From positions 1-64,000 of the forward strand of contig JAEWWU010000005.1 of assembly GCA_023396255.1 (NCBI GenBank): DNA of 64,000 nucleotides, in the 5' to 3' direction. Source of the DNA: Bacteroidota bacterium. Lineage in GTDB: Bacteria; Bacteroidota; Bacteroidia; Bacteroidales; Porphyromonadaceae. Numbering within the stretch: position 1 is the first letter of the stretch; each line of letters opens with the position of its first letter. Below, piece by piece: positions 8,501 through 15,637 of this stretch. A program made the position numbers and the translations under genes. The notes under the pieces were generated by a model. The model worked only from the letters and a program-made list of their open reading frames with translations, did no database searches and was not told the origin of the DNA.

Positions 8501-9320
8501 CAAGCTCAACTATCTTGTATTCAAAAATATAGATACATATAAAGAAGGCGGAATACTAAAAGCATATCAGTTTACTGCTCCTTTCAAAAGCTTTAGGGAT
8601 ATGGGCAAGCAAAATGGATTGCTCTTCTATGTTCCGGCTTGGAATACAAGCAAAATAGATCCTCTAACAGGGTTTGTGTGCCTTTTCAATATTCGGTACG
8701 AAAGTGTGGAGAAATCCAAAACATTCTTGAGTAAATTCAAGTCAATAAGATATAACCCCCAAAAAGAGTGGTTCGAATTTGATTTCGACTACAGAGACTT
8801 TACATCAAAAGCGGAAGGGAGTCGCACCCAATGGACTTTGTGTACTCATAGTGAGCGGATAGGAGCATTTAGAAACCCCAAAAAGAACAACCAATGGGAT
8901 TATGAAAAGGTCTATCTTTCACCAGAGCTATGCAAACTCTTCCAAGAATATGGCATTGACTTCACAGAAGGAAAAGACCTCAAGATCTCCATTGAAAATC
9001 AAACAGAGAAGGACTTCTTTGTCAGACTTTTGAAGCTAATAGGTTTGACTTTGCAGATGCGCAATAGTCGCAAAGATACCGGGGAGGACTATATTGTGTC
9101 ACCGGTGGCAGATGCAAATGGAGAGTTCTTCGACAGTAGAAATAATAGAGAAGTATTACCCAAAGATGCCGATGCCAACGGAGCCTATCACATCGCTCTG
9201 AAAGGACTATGGGCTTTGCGCCAAATGCGAGATACTCCTGAAGGGGAAAAAGTCAAGCTGGCAATTTCAAACAAAGAGTGGCTATCGTTTGTGCAAGAGA
9301 AGCCCTATACGAATGATTGA
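5541..9320 (+). CDS. cas12a: CRISPR-associated endonuclease Cas12a (Cpf1), type V-A effector
   Basis: A 1259-aa single-protein effector, within the family range of about 1200-1300. It processes pre-crRNA and cleaves double-stranded DNA next to a T-rich PAM. The N-terminus (NLYPVSKTLRFELIPVNETL) is the typical Cas12a start. RuvC motif I is IGIDRGERHL (D862), motif II is ALEDLNMGFK (E960) and motif III is DADANGAYHIALKG (D1211). The nuclease-lobe QMRNS arginine is present. Residues aligning by motif with the FnCas12a pre-crRNA processing triad are H792, K801 and K815, and the PAM-contact lysine is K628 (MLPKVFL). All key residues are kept, so it should be active. From memory it is most similar to the P. 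crevioricanis enzyme but clearly not identical. Its stop overlaps the cas4 start. Confidence 0.97.
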   Translation: MNLFKDLTNLYPVSKTLRFELIPVNETLANIHNSKILEEDQNRAESYLKVKKIIDKYHKYFIDLALDKVCDSEIGEEITQKIHLFSDLYRKSKKSPQEEKEFENLQTQLRKLIVKALAKGIDPNNDPKGDTYKHLFGKELIEDILPSFTEKREEQALLSEFKGFTSYFVGFHENRKNIYSEEAQSTAIGYRLIHDNLPKFIDNLLIFQKIKEPLCKELESIYNSFAQEGYMNVKSLEELFSLDYYTQALSAKGIELYNAVIGKIVKKDKTELKGLNEHINLYNQQRSREERLPSFKPLHKQILSDREQLSWLPEAFNNDRELIVAIEEYYQHINNDILERIRLLMSSINEYDLNRIYLKNDTQLTNISKKIFGDWSTINLARERFYDSSVAPKKQNAKYEEKRSQALEREKSLSIAHLQTCIAALNPEKEHCIEKYFAELGPQKENIGGSPTTLIEAITLSYQEAQQLLTTEVTTENELIQNKEKVALIKDLLDRTMALLHFVKPLLGGLQEAAKDEKFYGELDYIWNSLDLLTPLYNKVRNYLTRKPYSTQKVKLNFGNSTLLNGWDRNKEKDNSAIILRKEGNYYLAIMHKKHNKSFEREQLPCSGPCYEKMDYKLLPGPNKMLPKVFLSQKGVQTFKPSATLQANYAQGTHKKGDNFNLADLHNLIDYFKKSIEAHEDWSKFEFKFSDTSSYEDISAFYKEVESQGYKLSFRNISEEYIHSLVKEGKLYLFQIYNKDFSPKSKGAPNLHTLYWKMLFDERNLANVVYKLNGQAELFFRKRSLKNDRPTHPANIEIDKKILSGKSLFGYDLIKDRRYTVDKFQFHVPITMNFKSTQGDRVNSMVHKLVKDNKDLCVIGIDRGERHLLYLCVIDGKGRIILQQSLNKIVSNIPGNNSNNFTFETDYHALLEKRDTLRQEERKNWQTIEGIKELKQGYLSQVVHQITQLMVKYNAIVALEDLNMGFKQGRQKVESSVYQQFEKQLIDKLNYLVFKNIDTYKEGGILKAYQFTAPFKSFRDMGKQNGLLFYVPAWNTSKIDPLTGFVCLFNIRYESVEKSKTFLSKFKSIRYNPQKEWFEFDFDYRDFTSKAEGSRTQWTLCTHSERIGAFRNPKKNNQWDYEKVYLSPELCKLFQEYGIDFTEGKDLKISIENQTEKDFFVRLLKLIGLTLQMRNSRKDTGEDYIVSPVADANGEFFDSRNNREVLPKDADANGAYHIALKGLWALRQMRDTPEGEKVKLAISNKEWLSFVQEKPYTND

Positions 9321-9879
9321 TTATATCCATATATCCACACTCAACGATTTTATCTTCTGCCCGTACTCAATATACTTGCACAATGTATATATGAGTACGG
9401 AGCAGGAGTTGTATCAAGCCGCCCCACAAGTAAGAGGGAGCTTGGCACACGAGGCTACCGACCACAAAACCTCATCGACTCAAAAAGACGATATTTTGGC
9501 ACTGCCCGTCTTTTCGGAACGCTTTCACCTAATGGGTAAAATCGATCTCTATAAACAAAAAGAGAAAAAACTAATAGAACGTAAATATCAACTCAAGAAA
9601 ATCTATCAAGGGCAGATATACCAATTATGGGCACAATATTTTTGCCTAAAAGAAATGGGATATGAGGTGGAGTCTATTGCTTTCTACGAAATTTCTACCA
9701 ACAAAACGATTCCAATACCCCTGCCAACCCTCGAGGATGAACTACACTTTGAGGCCTTCATCAACAAATTCTTCAACTACGAACCATCGGAAATCATTAC
9801 CACCCATCCGAATAAATGTCAGCACTGCATCTATTGTAATCTATGTGACAAAACAGACGTAGAAAATGTTTACTCATAA
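9313..9879 (+). CDS. cas4: CRISPR-associated exonuclease Cas4
   Basis: A 188-aa RecB-like nuclease with an iron-sulfur cluster, used in type V-A adaptation to trim prespacers and select those with a PAM. The N-terminal cluster cysteine lies in FCPYSIYLH and three more in CQHCIYCNLC near the C-terminus. RecB motifs are visible: GKIDLY (motif II Asp), ERKYQLKK (ExK) and a Q-I-Y-Q-L-W helix (QxxxY-like). An in-frame upstream start at 9289 exists, but the ATG at 9313 is preferred because MIDYIHISTLNDF matches the family N-terminus and it overlaps the cas12a stop by only 8 bp. It overlaps cas1 by 14 bp, implying coupled translation. Confidence 0.93.
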   Translation: MIDYIHISTLNDFIFCPYSIYLHNVYMSTEQELYQAAPQVRGSLAHEATDHKTSSTQKDDILALPVFSERFHLMGKIDLYKQKEKKLIERKYQLKKIYQGQIYQLWAQYFCLKEMGYEVESIAFYEISTNKTIPIPLPTLEDELHFEAFINKFFNYEPSEIITTHPNKCQHCIYCNLCDKTDVENVYS

Positions 9880-10846
9880 AGACATAAAATTCAGAACCAT
9901 ATTCGTTGTTAATTGTATTCAAGAGCGCAATCTGTGCGTAAGCAATGGAGAACTGCTCTTGGAAGAAAAAAGTCAAGAGACGGGAAAAAGTAAAACTCTG
10001 ACCAAGCTCCCCTTCCAAAAAATATTAGCACTCTTTGTGGTTGGACACATTACTGTTACCACCCCTCTCATAGAAAAATGCAAAAAATATGGAGTAGCGC
10101 TGGTTGTGATGAAACCCAATTTGCGCCCCGTGTTCTTTTGGAGCAACTCTGCTGAGGCCAACTACCTACTCCGCCAAAGACAATATCTAGTAAGAAAGGA
10201 CGATCTGACCATTGCCAAAGTGATTGTTGCAAACAAAATTCGTAATCAAGTAAAAGCTTTGGTGGATACTCGCAAAAAAGATCCTCTAACCTTATTGGCA
10301 ATTGAAAGATGTCAATCTCTCTTGGCTCTCATCAATTCTTGCTCTCTGTATACAGAATTGATGGGCATAGAGGGAGCTGCTTCGAAAGATTTCTTTGCAG
10401 CCTTCTTTCAAATGCAAAATTGGGAAACAAGACGTCCTCGTGTTAAATGCGATGTTGTCAATGCTACATTAGATATAGGGTACACAATACTATTCAATTA
10501 CATAGAATGCTTCCTAAGGTTATTTGGGTTTGACCTCTACATTGGAGTTTTGCATCGCTTATGGTTTAAGAGAAAATCTCTCGTATGCGACATTATGGAG
10601 CCATTCAGATGCATAATAGACAAGACCGTGCGAACGGCTTTCAACAGAAAGCAATTCAGCGAAAAAGATTTTGATCTCCGAAAAGGGGAATACCTACTCA
10701 AAAGGGAAAGAAACAGTGAATATCAAAAGGTCTTTTTTGACGTTCTTATTCCCTACAAGAACGAAATATTCGGATATGTGCAATCCTACTATCGCTGTTT
10801 TATGCAAAGAAAATCGGTAACACAATACCCTCAATTCCTTATCTAA
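9866..10846 (+). CDS. cas1: CRISPR integrase Cas1
   Basis: A 326-aa metal-dependent integrase that, with Cas2, inserts new spacers at the leader end of the array. The catalytic residues are in family context: E169 (GIEGAASKDFF), H230 (VLHRLWFKRK) and D242 with E245 (CDIMEPFR). The N-terminal beta domain covers about residues 10-100 and the helical catalytic domain the rest. The ATG at 9866 lies inside the cas4 3' end. The cas2 start follows after a single base. Cas4-Cas1-Cas2 side by side is the normal type V-A adaptation module, and nothing suggests decay. Confidence 0.96.
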   Translation: MFTHKDIKFRTIFVVNCIQERNLCVSNGELLLEEKSQETGKSKTLTKLPFQKILALFVVGHITVTTPLIEKCKKYGVALVVMKPNLRPVFFWSNSAEANYLLRQRQYLVRKDDLTIAKVIVANKIRNQVKALVDTRKKDPLTLLAIERCQSLLALINSCSLYTELMGIEGAASKDFFAAFFQMQNWETRRPRVKCDVVNATLDIGYTILFNYIECFLRLFGFDLYIGVLHRLWFKRKSLVCDIMEPFRCIIDKTVRTAFNRKQFSEKDFDLRKGEYLLKRERNSEYQKVFFDVLIPYKNEIFGYVQSYYRCFMQRKSVTQYPQFLI

Positions 10847-10847
10847 T

Positions 10848-11120
10848 ATGCTTATTATTAGTTACGACATCAGTGACAATTTACTCAGAAGTCGCTTTTC
10901 TAAAATGCTCACAAAAAATGGAGCCATTAGACTGCAATACTCTGTATACGAGGTAAACAACACCAACAGGGTATTAGAAAATTTAACTATAAAAATAGAA
11001 CAACAGTTCGCTAAAAAATTTGGAGGAGAAGACAGTGTTATTATCTTCGACGTTTCCACCGTAAAACTAAAAAAATATGGCAACGCCATTCATAGAGATG
11101 TAGATATAGTCTACCTCTAA
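10848..11120 (+). CDS. cas2: CRISPR-associated protein Cas2
   Basis: A 90-aa small ferredoxin-fold protein, normal length for Cas2. It starts MLIISYDISDN, with the conserved beta1 Asp (D7), and has RLQYSVYEV in the second strand region and VIIFDVSTVKLKKYG near the C-terminus. It forms the Cas1-Cas2 integration complex, where its role is structural. It is the last gene of the operon, 161 bp upstream of the first CRISPR repeat. Confidence 0.94.
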   Translation: MLIISYDISDNLLRSRFSKMLTKNGAIRLQYSVYEVNNTNRVLENLTIKIEQQFAKKFGGEDSVIIFDVSTVKLKKYGNAIHRDVDIVYL

Positions 11121-11281
11121 CTACAAACCTTGGTCTCTATAAGACATATAAAAAACGTAACTCCCTAACTACAAACACAATAGAATTTTCTCTATCACGA
11201 AGGGGGAGTAATGAGTTCTTTGACATAATTCCGTAAATCATTGGTTTATATCTAATTATATACTACCTTTGCAGAGGTAGA
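11121..11281 (+). promoter_or_regulatory. CRISPR leader with array promoter
   Basis: AT-rich leader between cas2 and the first repeat. Its end carries TTGG (11241-11244), a 19-bp spacer and TACCTTTG (11264-11271), a Bacteroidota-type promoter at consensus spacing. Transcription would begin about 7 nt later, just before the first repeat at 11282. The array can therefore be transcribed independently of the cas operon. The leader is also the expected site of spacer insertion. Confidence 0.75.
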
Positions 11282-12870
11282 GTCTAACGACTTCTTTTAA
11301 TTTCTACTATTGTAGATATTCTGTTGCTAGCGGGAAAGGGATTCTAAGTCTAACGACTTCTTTTAATTTCTACTATTGTAGATGTTCTTGAGTTGGTAGA
11401 GCTCATCTTCGCGGTCTAACGACTTCTTTTAATTTCTACTATTGTAGATCCGGCGCAGCCTGTGGAAGAGTGGATAGTCTAACGACTTCTTTTAATTTCT
11501 ACTATTGTAGATAATTCGGCAATCTCCGATAAGAGCTTTTCTGTCTAACGACTTCTTTTAATTTCTACTATTGTAGATGGCTATTCGTTGGAATATATAG
11601 CACAACGTCTAACGACTTCTTTTAATTTCTACTATTGTAGATAATATCCGTCATAATGGAAAATTTTTAGGTCTAACGACTTCTTTTAATTTCTACTATT
11701 GTAGATCAGCCCCTTGTTGATAATGGCATTAAGTAGTCTAACGACTTCTTTTAATTTCTTCTATTGTAGATTTTTGAGTTCCACTATATCCGCTTGCTCG
11801 TCTAACGACTTCTTTTAATTTCTACTATTGTAGATTTGTTGAATCTGGCTGTTCGCGGCATTATGGTCTAACGACTTCTTTTAATTTCTACTATTGTAGA
11901 TTCAGATATAAGAACAACCGAATTCCTATCAGTCTAACGACTTCTTTTAATTTCTACTATTGTAGATTTCAATTTGGAGTGAAAAATACAGAATTAAAGT
12001 CTAACGACTTCTTTTAATTTCTACTATTGTAGATCTTGAGCGTAGGGGGTCAGACCCGCGCCAGTCTAACGACTTCTTTTAATTTCTACTATTGTAGATG
12101 AGTGGTGGCGGTCAGGCGTGGTACTTGGGTCTAACGACTTCTTTTAATTTCTACTATTGTAGATTTAATCTCCGGCGGCGTCTTGGGTTCGGGTCTAACG
12201 ACTTCTTTTAATTTCTACTATTGTAGATAAAGCAAGGGGGCAAACACAACCCTTAAGTCTAACGACTTCTTTTAATTTCTACTATTGTAGATACCTTGAT
12301 AGTTTGGCTCGAAAACAATGTTGTCTAACGACTTCTTTTAATTTCTACTATTGTAGATTGAAAAAAACTTAATCTATAGCGATCAAGTCTAACGACTTCT
12401 TTTAATTTCTACTATTGTAGATACAGTCAATGCCAAGGATGGTTCTGAGGTCTAACGACTTCTTTTAATTTCTACTATTGTAGATAGAATCCTCTTCGCC
12501 TCGTTGTGGTCGTCTAACGACTTCTTTTAATTTCTACTATTGTAGATCCGTTCAAGAGCGGCTACCTCCTCTTGTTTGTCTAACGACTTCTTTTAATTTC
12601 TACTATTGTAGATATCCATAAGGATTTCTCCAGGCTCAATGTCTAACGACTTCTTTTAATTTCTACTATTGTAGATGGCGTTATGCCTTCCTTGGGAGTC
12701 ATCGAGTCTAACGACTTCTTTTAATTTCTACTATTGTAGATGCATACATAATTATGCTACGATATGAAACGTCTAACGACTTCTTTTAATTTCTACTATT
12801 GTAGATCTTCCCATCGTGTTTCTCTTTGCTTTCAGTCTAACGACTCCCTTAATTTCTTCAGGTTCTCACC
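11282..12870 (+). CRISPR. Type V-A CRISPR array: 24 intact 36-nt repeats, 24 spacers, decayed last repeat
   Basis: The 36-nt repeat begins GTCTAACGACTTCTTTTAAT and ends TTCTACTATTGTAGAT. Intact repeats start at 11282, 11348, 11414, 11477, 11543, 11607, 11671, 11736, 11800, 11866, 11932, 11999, 12064, 12129, 12193, 12257, 12323, 12387, 12450, 12512, 12578, 12641, 12706 and 12771. Spacers are 26-31 nt. The last unit at 12835 keeps GTCTAACGACT and AATTTCTTC but loses the 3' handle. The 3' end forms the Cas12a handle hairpin TCTAC-TATT-GTAGA, so the plus strand is the crRNA strand and mature crRNAs would be a 19-nt handle plus spacer. Only the repeat at 11736 is altered (A to T at 11760), which breaks one stem pair. 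Repeat conservation shows recent upkeep. Confidence 0.98.
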
Positions 12871-13008
12871 TGTTTTTTAGGGTAAATTCTCATCAAATGC
12901 CTCCAATATGTCTCAAAAGGCTCTGTTCTAAAGGAAATAATCCCCCAAATAGTTATCTTTGTCAAGAAGAAACCAATTAAGTAACAATTTACTAACGAAA
13001 AAAATCAA
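12871..13008. other. Spacer region after the array; promoter of the C1 peptidase gene
   Basis: No gene or further repeat is seen between the decayed last repeat and the next start codon. TATCTTTG (12954-12961) fits the Bacteroidota -7 box, with no clear -33 box at 19 bp. A leader of about 40 nt would result. Confidence 0.4.
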
Positions 13009-14217
13009 ATGCGTAAACTTAGATTTATCTCTGCCGTTGCTTTTGCGGCCCTTTTCTTTGGTACAGCTTTGAGTGCTCAAGACACCAAATCTGTGGAATA
13101 CAACGAATTCACAATCACCAAACAATTGCCCATTACCTCCATAAAAGACCAAGGAAACAGTGGCACTTGCTGGTCTTATTCTACCACTGGGTTTCTTGAA
13201 GCCGAGCTACTTCGTATGGGAAAGCCGGAAATTGACCTCTCCGATATGTTTGTTGTAAGCAAGAGTTACAAGGACAAAGGACGTCGCTATGTACGTATGC
13301 ACGGCAAATTGAACTTTGGTCAAGGAGGTTCTTTCTACGATGTTATTTATGTACTGAAACACTACGGTGCCGTGCCAGAAAACGAAATGACCGGTTTGGG
13401 TTACGGGACCTCTCGCAACGCTCACAATGAAGTTGCCGATGCAGCCAAAGCTTTCGTTGATGCTATTGTAGGTAATCCCAATGGTCGTCTTTCCTCTGCT
13501 TGGAGCAAAGGATACGATGCCTTGATTGATGCCTACTTGGGTGAGGAACCCAAAGAATTTACCTACAACGGGAAAAAGTACACTCCCAAAACATTTGCTC
13601 AATCTTTAGGTTTGAATGCCGATGACTATATTTCTTTGACTAGCTACACACACCACCCATTCTATGCTCCTTTTGCCCTGGAAATAGAGGACAACTGGCG
13701 CTGGTCATCTTCTTACAACCTTCCTATTGCCGAATTGATGCAGGTTATGGAAAATGCTATTGCAAAGGGTTATCCCATTGCTTGGGGTGCTGATGTAAGC
13801 GAAGTCGGATTTACTCGTGACGGGATTGCCGTCCTTGCCGATGTAGAAGCCATTGAAACCAAGGGCTCGGACCAAGCTCGTTGGGTAGGGTTGAGCTACT
13901 CTGATAAGCAGGCAGAAATTCGTCGCACTGTATATAGTGCCGATTGCCCCGAAATAGAACCAACACAGGAGTTCCGCCAAAATGGCTTTGACAACTATAC
14001 TCTAACCGATGACCACGGTATGGTTATCTACGGTATGGCTAAAAATCAACACGGACGTCCGTTCTTCCTCGTTAAGAACTCTTGGGGCGATGCCGGTCAG
14101 TACAAGGGTATTTGGTATGCATCTTGGAACTATGTTGCCGGACGCACAATGAACATTGTACTGCACAAAGATGCCATCCCTGCTGCCATTGCAAAGAAGT
14201 TGGGAATCAAAAAGTAA
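13009..14217 (+). CDS. Secreted C1-family cysteine peptidase (aminopeptidase C/bleomycin-hydrolase type)
   Basis: A 402-aa papain-fold peptidase with an N-terminal signal peptide (about 1-23, ending LSAQ), so it acts in the periplasm or outside. The oxyanion and nucleophile region is QGNSGTCWSYST with C54. The catalytic His is H336 (DDHGMVIYGM) and the Asn is N357 (VKNSWGDAG). The order and spacing fit the PepC/BLMH branch of family C1, which many asaccharolytic Bacteroidota use in peptide breakdown. A terminator follows. The substrate cannot be read from the sequence. Confidence 0.9.
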   Translation: MRKLRFISAVAFAALFFGTALSAQDTKSVEYNEFTITKQLPITSIKDQGNSGTCWSYSTTGFLEAELLRMGKPEIDLSDMFVVSKSYKDKGRRYVRMHGKLNFGQGGSFYDVIYVLKHYGAVPENEMTGLGYGTSRNAHNEVADAAKAFVDAIVGNPNGRLSSAWSKGYDALIDAYLGEEPKEFTYNGKKYTPKTFAQSLGLNADDYISLTSYTHHPFYAPFALEIEDNWRWSSSYNLPIAELMQVMENAIAKGYPIAWGADVSEVGFTRDGIAVLADVEAIETKGSDQARWVGLSYSDKQAEIRRTVYSADCPEIEPTQEFRQNGFDNYTLTDDHGMVIYGMAKNQHGRPFFLVKNSWGDAGQYKGIWYASWNYVAGRTMNIVLHKDAIPAAIAKKLGIKK

Positions 14218-14250
14218 GCCGTAAAGTCTTTTTGCAGACTACAAGTATAG

Positions 14251-14286
14251 GAGGCTGCTCTCTCAAAAGGAGGGCAGTCTCTTTTT
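14251..14286 (+). terminator. Rho-independent terminator
   Basis: AGGCTGCTCTC pairs with GAGGGCAGTCT (with G-U pairs) around a short A-rich loop and runs into CTTTTT. It lies about 33 bp after the C1 peptidase stop. Confidence 0.75.
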
Positions 14287-14354
14287 ATGGGGCATTGTTA
14301 TTTTCGTTACCTTTGTTCAATGTTGTAGAACATTAATAATAAATTGGAAACACA

Positions 14355-14936
14355 ATGAAGAAACTACTTTTGGGGATAACAATGCTCATTTCTTTGGTTT
14401 GCGCCCAAGCACAAAACCTCTCTAAAGGTGACAAGGTTATGGGATTTGGTATTGGACTGGCCTCTTACCACGCAAGCAATGAGAAAATTGTTTTCCCTCC
14501 AATTCGTTTGAGTTTGGACTACTGTGTAAAGGATCGCCTTTTTGATGCAAAGAGTTCTTTGAGTTTAGGGGCTTATGCGGGATATTTTGGCAGAAGAAGT
14601 GAGATTAGTACCAATTGGGGTGTTGCCGGGTACAAATATTCCAATTTCAGTCTTGGTGTACGCGGAGGATTTCACTACAATTTTGTTCCTCAATTAGATA
14701 CCTATGCAGGTCTTCTCTTGGGCTATACTATTAGCAGTGCATCAAAATACGGGGCAACTTTGGTTAATAAGGGTAATGACATAGTAATCACAGAGTCTTC
14801 TAAAAGTCGCGGAGGTCTATTCTACTCTATATACCTCGGAGCTCGATACGATTTTTCGCGAAACTTTGGGGCTTTTGTCGAACTCGGCTATGGATTCTCC
14901 GTCCTTGAACTGGGTATTAGTTACAGATTTAGATAA
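14355..14936 (+). CDS. Outer-membrane beta-barrel protein, unknown function
   Basis: A 193-aa protein with a signal peptide (about 1-20, ending CAQAQ). The rest is made of alternating amphipathic strands with aromatic belts (SLSLGAYAGYF, FSLGVRGGFHYNF, GLFYSIYLGARYDF) and ends in FR, typical of a small OmpA/OmpX-like 8-strand barrel. TACCTTTG at 14308-14315 is a likely -7 box. It stands alone between two terminators. No specific function can be assigned. Confidence 0.75.
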   Translation: MKKLLLGITMLISLVCAQAQNLSKGDKVMGFGIGLASYHASNEKIVFPPIRLSLDYCVKDRLFDAKSSLSLGAYAGYFGRRSEISTNWGVAGYKYSNFSLGVRGGFHYNFVPQLDTYAGLLLGYTISSASKYGATLVNKGNDIVITESSKSRGGLFYSIYLGARYDFSRNFGAFVELGYGFSVLELGISYRFR

Positions 14937-15060
14937 GCCCCGGAGCACTAATCAATCTCTTCATCGGAAAGATGTATTCGAATCTTTTTAGGAATCGAAT
15001 GCATCTTTTCTCTATTTGAAGGTAACATATCTTTGTTTTTCTCAAAAGGGAGAAAGACCG

Positions 15061-15103
15061 AAAAAAATTACTCCCACGGGGGTTTGTGAAACCCTGTGGG
15101 AGT
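15061..15103 (-). terminator. Terminator of mscL
   Basis: ACTCCCACGGGGGTTT pairs with AAACCCTGTGGGAGT around a short loop (15070-15103). On the minus strand it is followed by a run of T (15069-15061), so it serves mscL. Confidence 0.85.
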
Positions 15104-15127
15104 ACTAGTAAAAACAATCTTACACTA

Positions 15128-15550
15128 TTACTGTTTGCGCAAAAGATCTCTAATTTCCGTGAGAAGTTTTACATCCTCCGTTGGTTCTGCCGGGGCAGCC
15201 GGAGCTTCTTCTTTGGGTTTACGCAACTTATTGATAGAACGTATCACCATAAAGATACAGAATGCTATAATTAAGAAATCCAAAACACTTTGGATGAACG
15301 AGCCGTAGTTAATGGTTACGGCTGCAATTTCTTCTCCGGTTACAGCATCAACTGCAGCAGGTTTTAATACGGCTTTGAGCTCGGCAAATTGACCGGTGTT
15401 GAGGAAAGCCGCAATAGGAGGCATAATGATATCGTTTACCAACGAGGTTACGATCTTTCCGAAAGCACCACCAACAATGATACCAATAGCCATATCTATC
15501 ACATTCCCTTTCAAAGCAAACTCTTTGAATTCAGATACAAATTTTCCCAT
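15128..15550 (-). CDS. mscL: Large-conductance mechanosensitive channel MscL
   Basis: A 140-aa inner-membrane channel that opens on hypo-osmotic shock. The N-terminal helix FVSEFKEFALKGNVIDMAIG and TM1 (GIIVGGAFGKIVTSLV) are the most conserved MscL segments. A periplasmic loop (about 48-85) leads to TM2 (FLIIAFCIFMVIRSINKL). The cytoplasmic C-terminal helix (LLTEIRDLLRK) follows a Pro/Ala/Glu-rich linker. Length matches the family. A minus-strand TATATTTG box (15609-15602) is a likely -7 element, giving a leader of about 45 nt. It is separate from uvrB, which ends 87 bp upstream. Confidence 0.97.
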   Translation of the reverse strand: MGKFVSEFKEFALKGNVIDMAIGIIVGGAFGKIVTSLVNDIIMPPIAAFLNTGQFAELKAVLKPAAVDAVTGEEIAAVTINYGSFIQSVLDFLIIAFCIFMVIRSINKLRKPKEEAPAAPAEPTEDVKLLTEIRDLLRKQ

Positions 15551-15637
15551 TTGAAATAACGTTCAATTTTAGTTAATATTTTCTTATACAGTTTCTATCT
15601 ACAAATATAGTTCTTTAGAATATAAAACAGAGTAATA

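Noticed and set aside
11121..12870. Small open frames within the leader and the array
   Set aside because: Repeat and spacer DNA. No coding feature.
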